This document shows, one piece after another, positions 45,067 to 56,724 of a stretch of 62,604 bases of DNA (positions are counted from its first letter, which is position 1; every line of letters begins with the position of its first letter). Under the pieces are notes generated by a model. It had not been told where the DNA came from and ran no database searches. It saw only the letters and a program-made list of their open reading frames with translations. The translations under genes were made by a program, and so were the position numbers. The DNA is from Dicyema japonicum. Taxonomy: Eukaryota; Dicyemida; Rhombozoa; Dicyemidae. The stretch is from positions 737,592 to 800,195 of the forward strand of contig RDEW01000016.1 of the NCBI GenBank assembly GCA_011109175.1, read 5' to 3'.

Positions 45067-47900
45067 CAGTGGTGACACGTTTATATGGGACAAAAAAGGG
45101 GTATTTTTAAAAAATCGTCCCATATAATTATTTGTCCCATATAATATTTTAATTATTTTTAATCAACAAATTTATTTCAAATATCTCTAATATCACTTTT
45201 TCCTTTATTAATTGAAGCTTTATTTAATTTGGATTCAAACCTCATCAAATGAACATATAGATCATTATCGTATTCATACACCAAATTTTTAAGAGATCCA
45301 AGTCTAATTCTTATTTCTTTTAAATCTTCATATGAAAACGGTTTATCATTTTGGTCAATTCTTTCTTCAAAGGTTTTTTCGGGATTGAAAATTATTCATT
45401 CATTCACATTTTCAGATTCATATTCCGAAGGTTCATTGAATTCAATATCTTCTAACATTATATTGTCAGGATTTACTTCTTCATAGTAAAAACCAGCTTT
45501 TTTAACAATTAATAACAGTGTCTTTAGAAATTAACTTTACGGCTTCTTTAATCCAAAATATTCTATCAATTTTATAGATTTAAATTTAACTTTTTCACAT
45601 TCCCAAAGATTAATTAAATTCTGTTGAAGTTGAGCTTTGTATTTACTTTTAATTACTTTAATAATTCCCATATCTGAAGGTTGAATTACTGAATGGTATT
45701 TGGAGGAATGGAATTAAATTTGATATTACTTGGCTCTTCAATATTATGACCGCTAAAATTGTCCATTAACAAAAGAATGTGTCGATTTTCTTTAATAAAA
45801 TTATTATTCAGTTCATTAATATATAGTGAGAAAATGTCTTTCGTTAACCAAGCAGTCTTAATTGCTACATATTTAATATTGTTCGCTTTAAGATCATATT
45901 GCTTAAAGCACCGAGGATCTTTACTTTTACCAATAAATAATGCAAATTTCTCCATTCATTGAACAACAAAACAATGCTGTAATTTTTTCACTGTCTTTTT
46001 TCATTGCATTTGATGACTGTAGTACATACGAATAGCTGTGTTGCCCTCTCAAATAAATGCATGTTTCATCACAGTTATAAATATTTTCTGGAAAATAAGC
46101 ACGATTTAAACAAAATTATTCTGCAAATATCAATGCAGATTCATAATCAGCACTTGCAACTTCTCCAGATAACCGTTTATATTTCATATTATGACATTTG
46201 AATGATGAAAACCACTGTTTTCCACCCTTGAATGAATTATCATCATGTTCTTGCGCATATTTAAGTGCGAGTACTTTAATGTTAGAATAACTTAGAGCCA
46301 CATTCTGCGATCTTAATTTTGAAATGGCCCCAATCAAATACTCGTTCAAAAAACCAAATCTTTGAATATATTTTGTCCGGATAACGTGTTTGTTATCGAA
46401 ATTTGTATATTTATTTAAATTCTTAGCTATTCTTCCCACGACTATTTTGTTAGTTCCGTATCGTTGGGCAATTACTCTATAAGAACTTTTTTGTTCTATG
46501 ATTTCCTCAGCAATCTTGTTTTTGGTATTAAAATCAAGTTCATTTCTCTTTTTTATTTTATTTATTTTAATAACCCCGGGAACACCGAGAAAGAAAGACA
46601 AAAGAGTCAAACAGTTAGGTGATCCCAGTCCTCGCAATCACTTGTGCCATTCGACGTCTGTGATCTTCCATCGTCCCCACTACTTTCCGGAAGAGCCTTC
46701 TCTCGGTCTTGCAGAGGAATCCGATCGGGGAGGGGAATTTCTTATCCAATCGGTTTTCTCTTGCCATGGGAAGGATCAGGCGAAGCGGATTTCCATCTTC
46801 TTCACAGACGCGAAGAAATCCGGAGCCACGACTACGGATCTTAGCTTCCATGAGTAGTGGGTCGACTGTTGATCCATTACTTGGGCAAAGCATACTGATT
46901 GTTTTCCGGTAAATCGAGTTGATTCTTTGGACCATAGATTCCGATAGCCCGAATCTCCATGCAATGGAGGCATACTCAATGGCAGGCGCGATTGTTTGTT
47001 GGTAGAGGGTAGAAACGGAAAAGTCCATGTTCCTCGTGGTCCTCCGAACAAGGGCGCGTATAACGTTAACTTTCTGGAGGCCCCTGGTGATCATGTCTGT
47101 TGCGTGGAAGTTGAAATTAAGAAGGCTGTCGTACTTGACTCCAAGGACAGTGGGGGACCTTGTCACTGGAATCCGAGTGGGACCAATGAAAAGACTCGGT
47201 TCATCCTTGGAACGACGGTCCGACGTAATGTGGAACAGATCGTTAGTCGATTGCCAACAATCCAATCGTGGAGAGTGTTTAATTTTGTCTGAGTTTTAAG
47301 GGATGCGACTTGCGTCGAGCGGTTCCGTATTGCAATGACTACATCGTCTGCGTAGGATAATAGCAGGGAATCTTCGTCTCCATCATTAGGTAGGTCGTGT
47401 AGGAATAGGTTGAATAGAATTGGTTAAAGTGGAGACCCCTGGGGTACCCCGTTCGGTAGTAATCGTGATCTAGATCTGAGATCACCACTGACTACTCTTC
47501 CACGTCTTTTAGACAAAAAGTTGGCCAGCCATAATTTTACATTCGGATGAATATTAGTAGAAAATATTTTTCCAACCAGGATTTTCCTCGAAACAGTTTC
47601 AAAGGCTTTGTTGATGTCAATAGAAACCAAGATTGTGCGTTTGTGAGGCGGAGGATGGGTGTTAAAACCGTCGGCTCTTGTTTGACGTCACAAGGTTAAT
47701 AACAAAAAATATTGATTTAATTCTTTAAAAATTGTCCCATATATATTAGCAATATATTTAAAATTGTTAAATAATTTATATAAATTTACTACAAAAAATG
47801 CAAATATCGACAATTGTTAATAAATTGGTTAAAATGTCCCATTTATACATTTTGTCCCTTCCCATATAATTTTTTGTCCCATATAAATGTGTCACCAATG
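45067..47900 (-). mobile_element. Tigger/pogo element (Tigger-2) with a nested LINE
   Basis: Left end CAGTGGTGACACGTTTATAT; right end, inverted, CATTGGTGACACATTTATAT; both continue with GGGACAAAAAA. TA flanks both sides (45065-45066 and 47901-47902). The minus-strand transposase at 46550-45530 has an N-terminal HTH (KRNELDFNTKNKIAEEI, YRVIAQRYG), a CENP-B-like second HTH (WFSSFKCHNMKYKRLSGEVASAD), NCDET with the first catalytic Asp (about 46075) and LLLMDNFSGHN with the second (about 45770). One in-frame stop falls between the two halves. A LINE occupies 46553-47695. Confidence 0.9.
46553..47695 (-). mobile_element. EEP-RT LINE, 5'-truncated, inside Tigger-2
   Basis: Minus strand: SIDINKAFETVSRKIL (motif A, about 47625), NGVPQGSPL then LFNLFLHDLP (motif B, about 47450), LLLSYADDVVIAI (motif C, about 47370), VLGVKYDSLLNF, APAIEYASIAWRFGLS, SGFLRVCEEDGNPL and ARTGIT-stop. 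Stem-loop GGGATCACCTAACTG ... CTCGGTGTTCCCGGGG, then TTATTAAAATAAATAAAATAA at 46553. Two frameshifts. Only about 210 bp of Tigger-2 lie beyond its 5' end. Confidence 0.9.
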
Positions 47901-47929
47901 TAGATATTGCTCTGCGTAAAAGAGGAGTT

Positions 47930-48850
47930 TTTTAAATTTAATTGGTGGCCTGTTTTTCATTGGAAACATACTTTGGTATTATCGGATCCACCAAATGAAC
48001 TACAGCCTCGAAGGATAAATTGTGAGAAACTAGTTGATAACAACATTACGTATTCAGAATTCAACTATCTCATAAAGAGAAATCACAGTAATATAGATAA
48101 GAGCTACTAATCAAAGCTTTTTATGACAACAAATCCAAAGTGATAAAAATGACCGAAAAAAATGCTAGGAATTTGCAAAAAACAAAAGATAATCGAAAAA
48201 CTATCATCCCAACTAAAGGATTGACAAATCTAAATCAAGAGCACTGAAAATACAAAGAAACTTTATTTTAAATAAAGATGCTACAAAAAGTCACAACACG
48301 GAAAAGGACATTAAAAGTCCTATGAGAAATAAAAAAATATAAAAATGGCACTATATTGTTCAAAATCAGCATCAATAATGGAAAACTACGAAATGACATA
48401 ACAACAAGGGAATGCAGTCATTAGGAGCAGAAAAATTGAACTGATATCCCAAAATTTATACAATCAATTCAATAAATACAAATTTTTAGATAACTGAGAA
48501 AGATACCAACTTACCTAGAAAGGCCTATCGTTATTGAAGAAAGTAAGAAGGTAAACCTTAGAAAATCTACAGTTCCGGATAATCTTGGATAATTCTGGGA
48601 AACAAAAAGCTTTCTAAATAAGCAAGGCCAATAATCCTCTTGACTATGGATGAATTCAAGATTACTTTTCTGTGAAAATTTAGGAACATTGAATCTCTTT
48701 CGTACAACATATGATGTCCTTTATTTTTGCCTGTTTTATTATCTTGAAGTCGACCTGAAAGAATCCAGAATAATACTAATACTCTCGGAAATAACATATG
48801 CAACATGTTATGCACACAATTCATTTGTATAAGCAGTCTGTGAATGAAAT
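47930..48850 (+). pseudogene. Possible R2-like LINE relic
   Basis: Plus strand: an open frame at 47907-48110 (WWPVFHWKHTLVL, NNITYSEFNYLIKR), then KAFYDNKSKVIKMTEKNA and RKTIIPTK (48112-48225), and PIVIEESKKVNLRKSTVPDN (about 48515-48580). The second and third blocks resemble the linker and finger regions upstream of the RT palm in R2-like proteins. The match is weak. 48851-49215 shows no gene; it is the upstream region of synaptotagmin. Confidence 0.35.
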
Positions 48851-49221
48851 AAAGAACGGATTTTAAATCACAATTATGAGCATTAGTGTGATGACAGGTT
48901 TTAAATCAATTCCAGTAATTTCTGGCGGTCCTGGGAACTTATTTCGAGGGCAATCGTGAGTTAAGGCATGATTGAAAATTTCAGTTAGTAATGACAATAA
49001 AGTCTCTGATGGAGATAGCATGTAATAATATACTTGCCAAAGTGAATACTAATGTAATTTAACGAAATAATTCTCAATATATTAATTATATGACGGAATA
49101 ATAAATAATAGCACTAATTATGATAATTAACTAAAACATTGAATTTACCCTAACAAACTGTGACGTTAATTATCGGTTAATAAAAAATATATAAAAATGT
49201 GATTCGTATTGAATACGTGTA

Positions 49222-50482
49222 ATGAATAAAACAAGTCATGCAGACAAGATGCTTCATTTTGTTAAAAAAAGTTATTTTCAGTATTATTTACAAGTTCCCA
49301 CGTGGGGAATTGTTCTATTTTCGGGGATTGGAGTAATTATTGTTCTCTTTATAATATGGTGGATTTTAAGAAAATTGTTTGGAAAGAAAAGACCGAAAAA
49401 GCAAGGGAAAGTAAAAAAACTGAATTTCTTTGAATCCTTAGGTTTTTCTCAAGTTAACTTGTAATAAATATTTAAGAATGATGAAGAACTACAAATTTTG
49501 ACAGAAGCGGTAGAAGTGGTTGATGATAAAACTGAGGATAACGTGGAAAGTAATGAATACATAGGAAAATTGAATTTTTCATTGGATTATAATGTTGAAA
49601 ACTCTGAGGTGAATATAATTTGTTATAATAGTTAAATGTAGGAGTCTTAGCTGTTGAGGAAATCCCAGGAATGGATTTAAGTGGAACTTCAGATCCTTAT
49701 GTTAAACTATACATGATGCCTGATAAAAAGAAGAAATTTGAGACTAAAGTCCATAGAAAGACCCTAAATGCTGTTTTTAATGAATATTTTATTTTTAAAG
49801 TATATTATTATTATTATTAGATATCTTATAATGAATTGGGAAATCAAACATTAGTATTATGTGTTTACGATTATGACAGATTTTCAAAGCATGATAAAAT
49901 TGGACAAGTTTTTTTGCCTTTAAATTCTATTGATTTGAGTGTTTTACTGAATGAGTGGAGAAATTTAGTCCCAATAGATAAAACAGTTTATTTGTAATTA
50001 TGAATAGGAAAAACTTGGGGAAATTTGTTTTTCTATTAGATATGTCCCTACAACAGGAAAATTTACAATAGTTGTACTGGAAGCCAAGAATCTTAAGAAA
50101 ATGGATGTTACTGGACTGTCTGATCCTTATGTTAAGATTGGAATAATTTCTAATGGTAAAAGAATAAAAAAGAAAAAGACTACCATCAAGAAATGCACAC
50201 TAAATCCATACTATAATGAGTCATTTACATTTGAGATTCCTTTAGAGGAAATTCAAGTAATGATAATATTTATTATAGAAAATATCAGTTTGTATTACAG
50301 TGGTCGATTATGATAGAATTGGTAATTCTGATCCTATTGGAAAAGTGATTATTGGATCCAGAACAAAAGGAATCCAACAAAGACAATGGAATGATATGCT
50401 AGCTAATCCAAGAAGACCAATTGCTCAATGGCATACATTAGAGGTTACTTTACCTAATTATCACAAGGAATGTGACGATTAA
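49222..50482 (+). CDS. SYT1: Synaptotagmin-1
   Basis: Six exons; introns 49453-49476, 49609-49631, 49800-49820, 49986-50007, 50257-50278 (21-24 bp). CDS 1149 nt, 382 aa. N-terminal membrane segment about residues 28-50 ([20 protein letters not shown]) followed by [18 protein letters not shown]2[40 protein letters not shown]2[14 protein letters not shown], polybasic [20 protein letters not shown], and the WHTLEV motif. All five Ca-coordinating Asp positions of each C2 domain are present. Synaptotagmin-1 is the Ca sensor for vesicle fusion. Intact, which is notable if the host is a nerveless animal. Confidence 0.97.
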
Positions 50483-50499
50483 TACATTTACGTCATTAA

Positions 50500-50900
50500 T
50501 TAATAACTATTACTAAAATTAGATTTTTTCATTTTTTGGAAATACCCATACAGTCCTCCCCAAAAGCATTCGATATTCGCCATATTCGCCGGGGCAGCGA
50601 GATCCATACGGAGGATGTGTCCAAACAGTTTCCATCGGGCCTCAGTGATTTCCAGGCTTAGAGCATTTGAGATCCTGATGGATTTGCAGTTGTGGAAACC
50701 CCTCCAGTTGAGTGAGGGAGAGCAAATTATCCTTTTTCGTGCCAGCCAGGCATTGGGCGCCACCTAGACAGGTGGATCACATGACGCGAGAGAAAAGGAA
50801 CAGACAAACAAACAGAAAACTTCAACCAATTAGCCACGCATCACCACATGTCGCCACCGTCTCTATAAATTTTACACGCAATAATGCCACAAGTTCTTGT
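50500..50900 (-). pseudogene. LINE C-terminal fragment (ARWKLFGH family)
   Basis: Minus strand: WLARKRIICSPSLNW, GFHNCKSIRISNALSLEITE, ARWKLFGHILRMD (50763-50580), preceded by CACCTGTCTAGGTGGCG-containing sequence shared with 4196-4515. It begins 18 bp after the synaptotagmin stop codon in convergent orientation. Truncated at both ends. Confidence 0.75.
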
Positions 50901-50904
50901 CTAA

Positions 50905-51420
50905 GGAAGCCTCGAGACACATAACGAACAAACAGAGACACCTAAGGATAACATTAAAAAATCCTGTGCAATGTCATTTATATCACATAATTCATCTATT
51001 GCCATCGAAATCGAATTAGCCAACTTCAGGTCAGTAACTTGTTGAATAGTTACATTCGAAGACATTTTTATGTCTGCTACTATTTTTGCAGGTATATTCA
51101 TTATTTTATCCACAATTTCTGTCTTATTTGAAAAAAATTGTGAAACAGTTCTTCACATATTTTAATAAAACATGAATTGATAAATTCATCATCAGTAAAA
51201 GGTTTTCCCCGTTTTGCGATCTCGTGACTAATAAAAAAACTAACAATATTTGCACTCCTAGTAGACTGTTGCAAATATTTAAAAACTTAACCTCAATCTG
51301 AATATTTTTTTCAAGTTTTTCCACAGCTTTCTTTCGTGAGTCACTAATTAGATATTTAATTGCTTCGTGAGTCAATAATGCCTCTCCAAATTTGATTTTT
51401 TTTATTTTGATTCAGAATTC
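50905..51420 (-). pseudogene. hAT transposase N-terminal relic (ZMYM6/EPM2AIP1-like)
   Basis: Minus strand, two frames: EALLTHEAIKYLISDSRKKAV, then FFISHEIAKRGKPFTDDEF (about 51230-51180), IMNIPAKIVADIKMSSNVTI, QQVTDLKLANSISMAIDELCD (51110-50960). The FTDDEF-to-DExxD spacing is that of the N-terminal third of this hAT subfamily. It lacks the RNase H-like core beyond the first acidic block. One frameshift. Confidence 0.7.
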
Positions 51421-51491
51421 CCTGACAAATGAGGAATTTTGGTAGTTGCTTTGAGTTAAAAGTGAATGCGTAAGATTCACTCCATTCAGAT

Positions 51492-51786
51492 CAGTTGTTC
51501 TCAGCCTGTTTGAACTGCGGGCCAAATCAATAATTAACAATTGATTCGCAGGCCGCAAAATTTTTTTAAAAGAAAATTAAACTTTAATAAACTAAAATTA
51601 ATGTGAGAATTTAATCTGCTTTCCATCTACTATTATTTAAAAACAAGGAATTAGTTTTGATGATGAAGTATGTAAGATTTGCATAAAATGTTCATCAGTT
51701 AATTGGTTGCGAAAGTTGGTTTTGATCATATTTTTATATGTAATATTTTTTTATAATTTCAAGCGGTCCGCTGTTGAGAACCACTG
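51492..51786. mobile_element. hAT MITE with 8-bp TSD
   Basis: ATTCAGAT flanks it exactly (51484-51491 and 51787-51794). Left terminus CAGTTGTTCTCAGCC; right terminus, inverted, CAGTGGTTCTCAACAG. No ORF in 295 bp. An 8-bp TSD and CAG-GTTCTCA termini are classic for hAT. The terminus also resembles the left end of the hAT relic at 16720. 51800-52290 is AT-rich with nothing assigned. Confidence 0.93.
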
Positions 51787-52299
51787 ATTCAGATTGAAAA
51801 TGTCGTGTATTATCAATTTTTTTTATTAATTCTTTTATTGTTGGGCATATATCAATTTACAATCAGAATTTAATGTTAAAAAAAATTAATTTAAAAAAAT
51901 AAAAAAGTCACCTTTTGCCGACACAAATTTACGACTAAATATGTAAAATTTTAAAAAAATTTACAAAAATCATATCATAAAGTTTATTATTATTTAAAGA
52001 ACAATTAATTATAACACAAAAACTAACAGTTAGAAACTGCTGGCTGCTCTTATAATTAAAAACGCATTTCCCTTACGATTTTCAAGGAAATGCTTTCAAT
52101 AAGCCGACTCCTTTCTCTACTATCGTTTTTATTCTTCGCGTTGAGCGAGCCGATCCTGTTTAGCAGCGTCAGTGACCTGCTTCCAATTATTCCTGTCGTT
52201 TCGACAGCCACTGGTTCGAAGATGAATTGTCCTCCAACATATATAAAAACAAATAAATGAGTATAAAAATAACAAAATGAAAGAGCCTACTTTTAGACT

Positions 52300-52905
52300 T
52301 AAAGAGTCACCAAAGGCTCGCGAGCCAGCTTTTTCCGACCCCAGGTCTGTAGGATTGGGAGATGAACTTCAGGACTCTCATTTTCAGATGTTCTCCAATT
52401 GGGAGAATCTTAAATTCCCAATGTAGATGATCAACCTGAGACATCAGTAATTGTCCAGAGCGCGACGTCTTGTACTTTTTGTAGTTTGTCAATAGAAGTA
52501 AGAGAGGTAGAGGTTGATCAGCAAGTACTTACATAGTTAATAGTTGTTCGAATGAATTGTTTATATATGATGGTTAAAGCTTCTTTGCTTTGGGTGAAGG
52601 AATGGCCTGACACAGCTTTAAGTATGTTGATCTTGCGAGAAGCCTTTGTACATTGTTTCTCCACATGTTTCGAGAAAGTTATTAGTTGGTCATAAATAAC
52701 TCAAAGTATTTTGGGATGTTTCGTAATGGGGAGTGTTTGTCCATGAATTGTTAAAATTGGTTGAAAATTTAGTTGGCGGTGGTTGGACGTGAATAAAGTG
52801 ACAGTGGATTTCGATGGAGAAAAGGATAGGTGGTTTGCTTCAAGCCGCATGCACCACAAGGCAACTCGAAGCCACAGTAGGATTAGATCGGCTATTATCA
52901 TTAAA
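52300..52905 (-). pseudogene. LINE RT thumb/C-terminal fragment (jockey-like)
   Basis: Minus strand: LSFSPSKSTVTLFTSNHRQL (about 52830), KHPKIL then LITFSKHVEKQ, IIYKQFIRTTINYV, KLQKVQD, and VDHLHWEFKILPIGEHLKMR (52440-52380). It is the same family as 61370-62014 (DHLHWESKILPLYDHLEMR). 5'-truncated with frameshifts. STT3 starts 72 bp beyond on the other strand. Confidence 0.8.
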
Positions 52906-52976
52906 AATATTTAATAAAACATATAAAATAGCTATTTTGTATTAAAAAATATAATATATATTAACGCTTATTAGTG

Positions 52977-55280
52977 ATGGGATTCCAAAATTTTGTTGTA
53001 GCTGAAAAAAGAAAATCATTTTTATTATGTGGTATTCTCATCCTCATTTGCATTATTGGTGTTATCACAAGACTTCATTCTATACTTAAATTTGAGAGTA
53101 TCATCCATGAATTTGATCCATGGTTGTCCTATTTTTTTTATTTAAGGTTTAACTACCGTGCCACAAAGATAATGACAGAAAATGACTTTTATGACTTTAT
53201 TAACTGGTTTGACGAAAATGCGTGGTATCCCCTTGGTAGAGATGTTGGTGGGACTGTCTATCCTGGTATTATGGTTACTTCATCTTTTCTTCATTGGCTT
53301 GCAAGATCACTAAAACTACCAATTCATATTAAAGACGTTTGTGTGTTTCTTCCATCCCTTTATAGGTATTACAGTTTGTCACTCTTAGTGGGTTTATGTC
53401 TCTTACTGTGTTTTTACTTACTTCAGAAGTATGGACAACCTCAGCAGGTCTCATTGCCGCCTTTTTTGTTAGTATAGGTTATATATTAATTATATTATAT
53501 AGTTCCTGGTTATGTTTCCAGATCTATTGCTGGTAGTTATGATTATGAATCGATTTCTATTTTCATTTTAATGTTCACATTTTACTTGTGGTCTAAGGCT
53601 ATTAAGACTGGTTCTCTCTTTTGGTCTGTTCTTACTGCTTTCTTTTATTTTTATGCGGTTTATTTGATTATTACTATAGGTGGCATCATGGGGAGGATAT
53701 ATTTATGTTATTAATGTGATTCCACTACATGTTGTTCTATTAATCTTAAGTGGTAGATATACTACAAAGTTGTTCTGTGGTTATTCTTAACTTTTATTTT
53801 AGCATACACAACATTTTTTGTTCTTGCCATTATTCTCTCAATGCAGATCCCCTTTGTTGGTTTCCTCCCTTTCAAATCAAGTGAACATATGCCATCTCTA
53901 TGTTAGTTTATTTATTTATTATAGTAACCTTCTTGGCTCTCTCTTGATATGCTCTTTTTAATCATGTGGCTTCTACCACTAATTCCAATCTAGCATTCAA
54001 ATTTATTGTATTTTCCCTCTCATTCGGTGTCATCTTCTCTCTTCTTATCCTTATTGTGTTATCATTGCGGGGGTTATTTCTCCTTGGACTGGTAGATTAT
54101 ATTCATTGTTTGACACATCAAATGCTTCCATTCATATTCCAATAATAAGTTCTGTGGCAGAACATCAAATCAGTTCATGGACTAGATATTTTCTTGATCT
54201 TCATTTCCTTCCTGGAATTTTTCCTCTTGGAATTTGGCTTAGTTTTTCTAAATTTTCTGATCAAATGTTACTAAGTTGGTGTTATTAATGATTATAGTTA
54301 TTTTATTGGGTATCACTAGTGCATACTTCTCGGGAATTATGGTTAGGCTGATTATTGTCATGTCTCCGATTATATGTATTTTCTCATCATTTGCCATGGA
54401 CAGAGTTTTGAGATCAATCTCAAAGTCATACAAGACTGAGAAAACAGTCTCCCACCTTATGTGTTTTACTGGAATAACAGCTGTGATTGCCCTTTTTGTA
54501 GTCTATAGCACATGGGGAAGTTTGGCTATGTATTCGTCCAATTCTATTATTTTAGAAAGTTACTCAAATAATGGGTTTATTTCGTAATTATTAAAGTGAT
54601 CGTAATATTATTGATGACTACAGGGAGGCATATTATTGGTTAAACAGAAATACTAAAAGGGATGCTAAGGTTATGTCTTGGTGGGACTATGGATATCAAA
54701 TTACTGGATTCTCTAACAGAACTACACTTGTTGACAATAATACATGGAATAACACTCATATTGCTATTGTACTCACTATACTTTACTATAGGTTGGTAAA
54801 ATTATGGCTTCTAATGAATCACGTGCTTATCAATTACTTAGGGAATTTGATGTAGACTATGTTCTTGTTATTTTTGGAGGGTTTTTGGGTTATGATGCTG
54901 ATGACATTGCAAAGTTTTTATGGATGGTCAAAATATCGGAAGGGGAGTTTCCAAATGAGATTCAAGTATTAATCATTGTTATTTCCAGGAAAGTCAGTAT
55001 TATTCATTATCTGGAGTATATGATATTGGTGGTGGTGTATCAAAGACTATGAGGGAGTGTTTGATGTATAAACTAGCATATTACAAATTCTATAATAAAA
55101 TGGTTAGCTTTGTTTATAACATAGACTAATGGGTTTGATAGGTCAAGAAATAGCATTATTGGACACAAAGTTGATAAACTACACTATTTGGACGAAGCAT
55201 TTACTAGTACTAATTGGATTGTTAGAATTTACCGTGTCAAGGCATCTCCCAATATCAACAAATTGACTAGGGAGGTTTGA
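52977..55280 (+). CDS. STT3: Oligosaccharyltransferase catalytic subunit STT3
   Basis: Introns 53123-53146, 53366-53388, 53478-53502, 53658-53679, 53780-53802, 53902-53924, 54275-54297, 54575-54596, 54769-54791, 54966-54988, 55103-55124 (22-25 bp). Landmarks: [12 protein letters not shown] across intron 1 (first catalytic Asp), [61 protein letters not shown], the WWDYG sequon-binding motif at 54679-54693, LVDNNTWNN and [12 protein letters not shown]. It transfers glycan to Asn-X-Ser/Thr in the ER. Two defects: in-frame TGA at 53945-53947 and a one-base frameshift at the G run 54069-54073. Everything else is conserved, so sequencing error or recent decay. Confidence 0.95.
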
Positions 55281-55860
55281 CATTTGATTTTATGGGGTTT
55301 TTTGATTATGGTCTTCCGTTTACCATTTCTCTTTTGCGTTTAAAAAAACTAGGCCATCTTGAAGCACTGTATAGTTTTGATATGGATAATCCTTTATTAA
55401 GGAGGATTCTTGATGTTGTCTTTTAAGCCGTAGCTGAGAGAACTATGGGTTTAAGAATATCTAGTATTTCTTGTATGACTAAATGCTGGTTGATAATCTT
55501 AATGCCTGACAACATTATCCATATAAATAGCAGAATTCAATTTGTAGATCATGTAGAAATAGGTTAAATAAAAACAAAATTTTTGAAAATCTCCAAAGGC
55601 CAGAAGGCGTATATTTGATTCCACGTTGTTTATTACCTACCCTTGTTTATCGTTTAGGAAGTTTTATATTCATATCAATGTTCGTTTTGAAATTATTTTT
55701 TATTATAGAATTAAACGTCAGTACTTTGAATTGTTGAATGCGGATACGTTCTTAGTCTAAGATAAAATGAAACAATAGGAGGACGACTAGGTAAGTTTAT
55801 ATGGTTTACGGTTAAATGTTTTTTGTACGTAAAGAGTGAGGACCTTTTTAAATTGTTCAC
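55281..55860 (+). other. Unassigned stretch downstream of STT3
   Basis: A short frame MGFFDYGLPFTISLLRLKK then MDNPLLRRILD (55300-55420), and another with PEGVYLIPRCLLPTLVYRLG (about 55600-55660), look protein-like, but stops and uncertain GT-AG options (55413-55431 would be a 19-bp intron) prevent a model. I do not recognise a product. Confidence 0.3.
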
Positions 55861-55979
55861 ATCTCCATTCCTATTAATTTTAATAAGATTTAAAGATGAC
55901 TTTTGTACTTAAAGATGTTGAAAACCGAAATTTTTTAATAAATGTCTTTCGGATTCCGGTTATGAAGTTTTGGTTTATT

Positions 55980-56345
55980 GAAGCATGTTGTATGGAATTC
56001 ACTTGAATGTTGAATATCTTGTTCAAATTCGTTGCAGAATGTTTCGATCCCCAGATATTAAATGCGTATCCTATTGTAGCCTCGATGAACTGTTTGTATA
56101 TGACCTCCAGTCCACTCAGATTTTTATTATCTAATAGGTTTCCAAGAACGCCTACAGGAAGTTGATTTTCCTTGAACAAGTCGATAACATCTTTTCGACA
56201 TGTGTTGTAAAGTTAAAGTGTCAAATGTAACTAGGATTTTCTAGTATTTGTTTTGCGGGATAATCTTCCCGTCAGTTTGACATCAATTGATACTTTCTTT
56301 TGTCTTGTGTTTCTCGTGATTAGGGTCAACAACGAGAGTAGTGCC
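55980..56345 (-). pseudogene. LINE family D fragment
   Basis: Minus strand: ENQLPVGVLGN, NLSGLEVIYKQFIEATIGYA, then NIWGSKHSATNLNKIFNIQV (56175-56015), preceded by KKVSIDVKL. It is nearly the same as 25960-26140 (ENQLPEGVLG ... GLEVIYKQFIEATIGYA). Both ends are truncated. Confidence 0.85.
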
Positions 56346-56384
56346 TGGCTCAGATAATTATCATGCATCTCACTTTAACACTAC

Positions 56385-56720
56385 GGTCATTCAGTGCAGA
56401 TGTGGAGGGTCCAGGTGAAAAGTCTTTTTGCTCCTACCTTCTTGAGGAATGCTGGAAAGAGTCCAAAACACGCCGTAAACAACAGAGTTATTGCTTGGAG
56501 AGTTGAGACTGCTGTATTCCTGTCCAAATGGAGCCACTTAGACAGAACTACTCTTTTCGCATCGGAAAGTAATCGATACCTTGCCTGAGACGCCACCTGT
56601 GTGGATAGCCTCTCTCCAACCAACGTTGTTATGACAGCAACAAACACAAGTTTTGTTCCGAGCATGCTGAGACCTGAAATTGAAGATATACGTATGTCTT
56701 GGTGTACAGTTCATTGAGTT
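56385..56720 (+). pseudogene. PHD-RT-RLE element, endonuclease fragment
   Basis: Plus strand: KHAVNNRVIAWRVETA (about 56465-56515; compare HAALNDVIVRALKATG in copy 1), SHLDRTT, then after a stop DATCVDSLSPTNVV (about 56590-56630). The GKRPDG segment is lost or unreadable. This is the fifth trace of this family in the window. Confidence 0.7.
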
Positions 56721-56724
56721 AATA

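Noticed and set aside
47907-48110. A host gene with the WWPVFHWK frame
   Set aside because: No splice-consistent continuation was found, and nearby blocks resemble an R2-like relic. It is kept only as a low-confidence relic.
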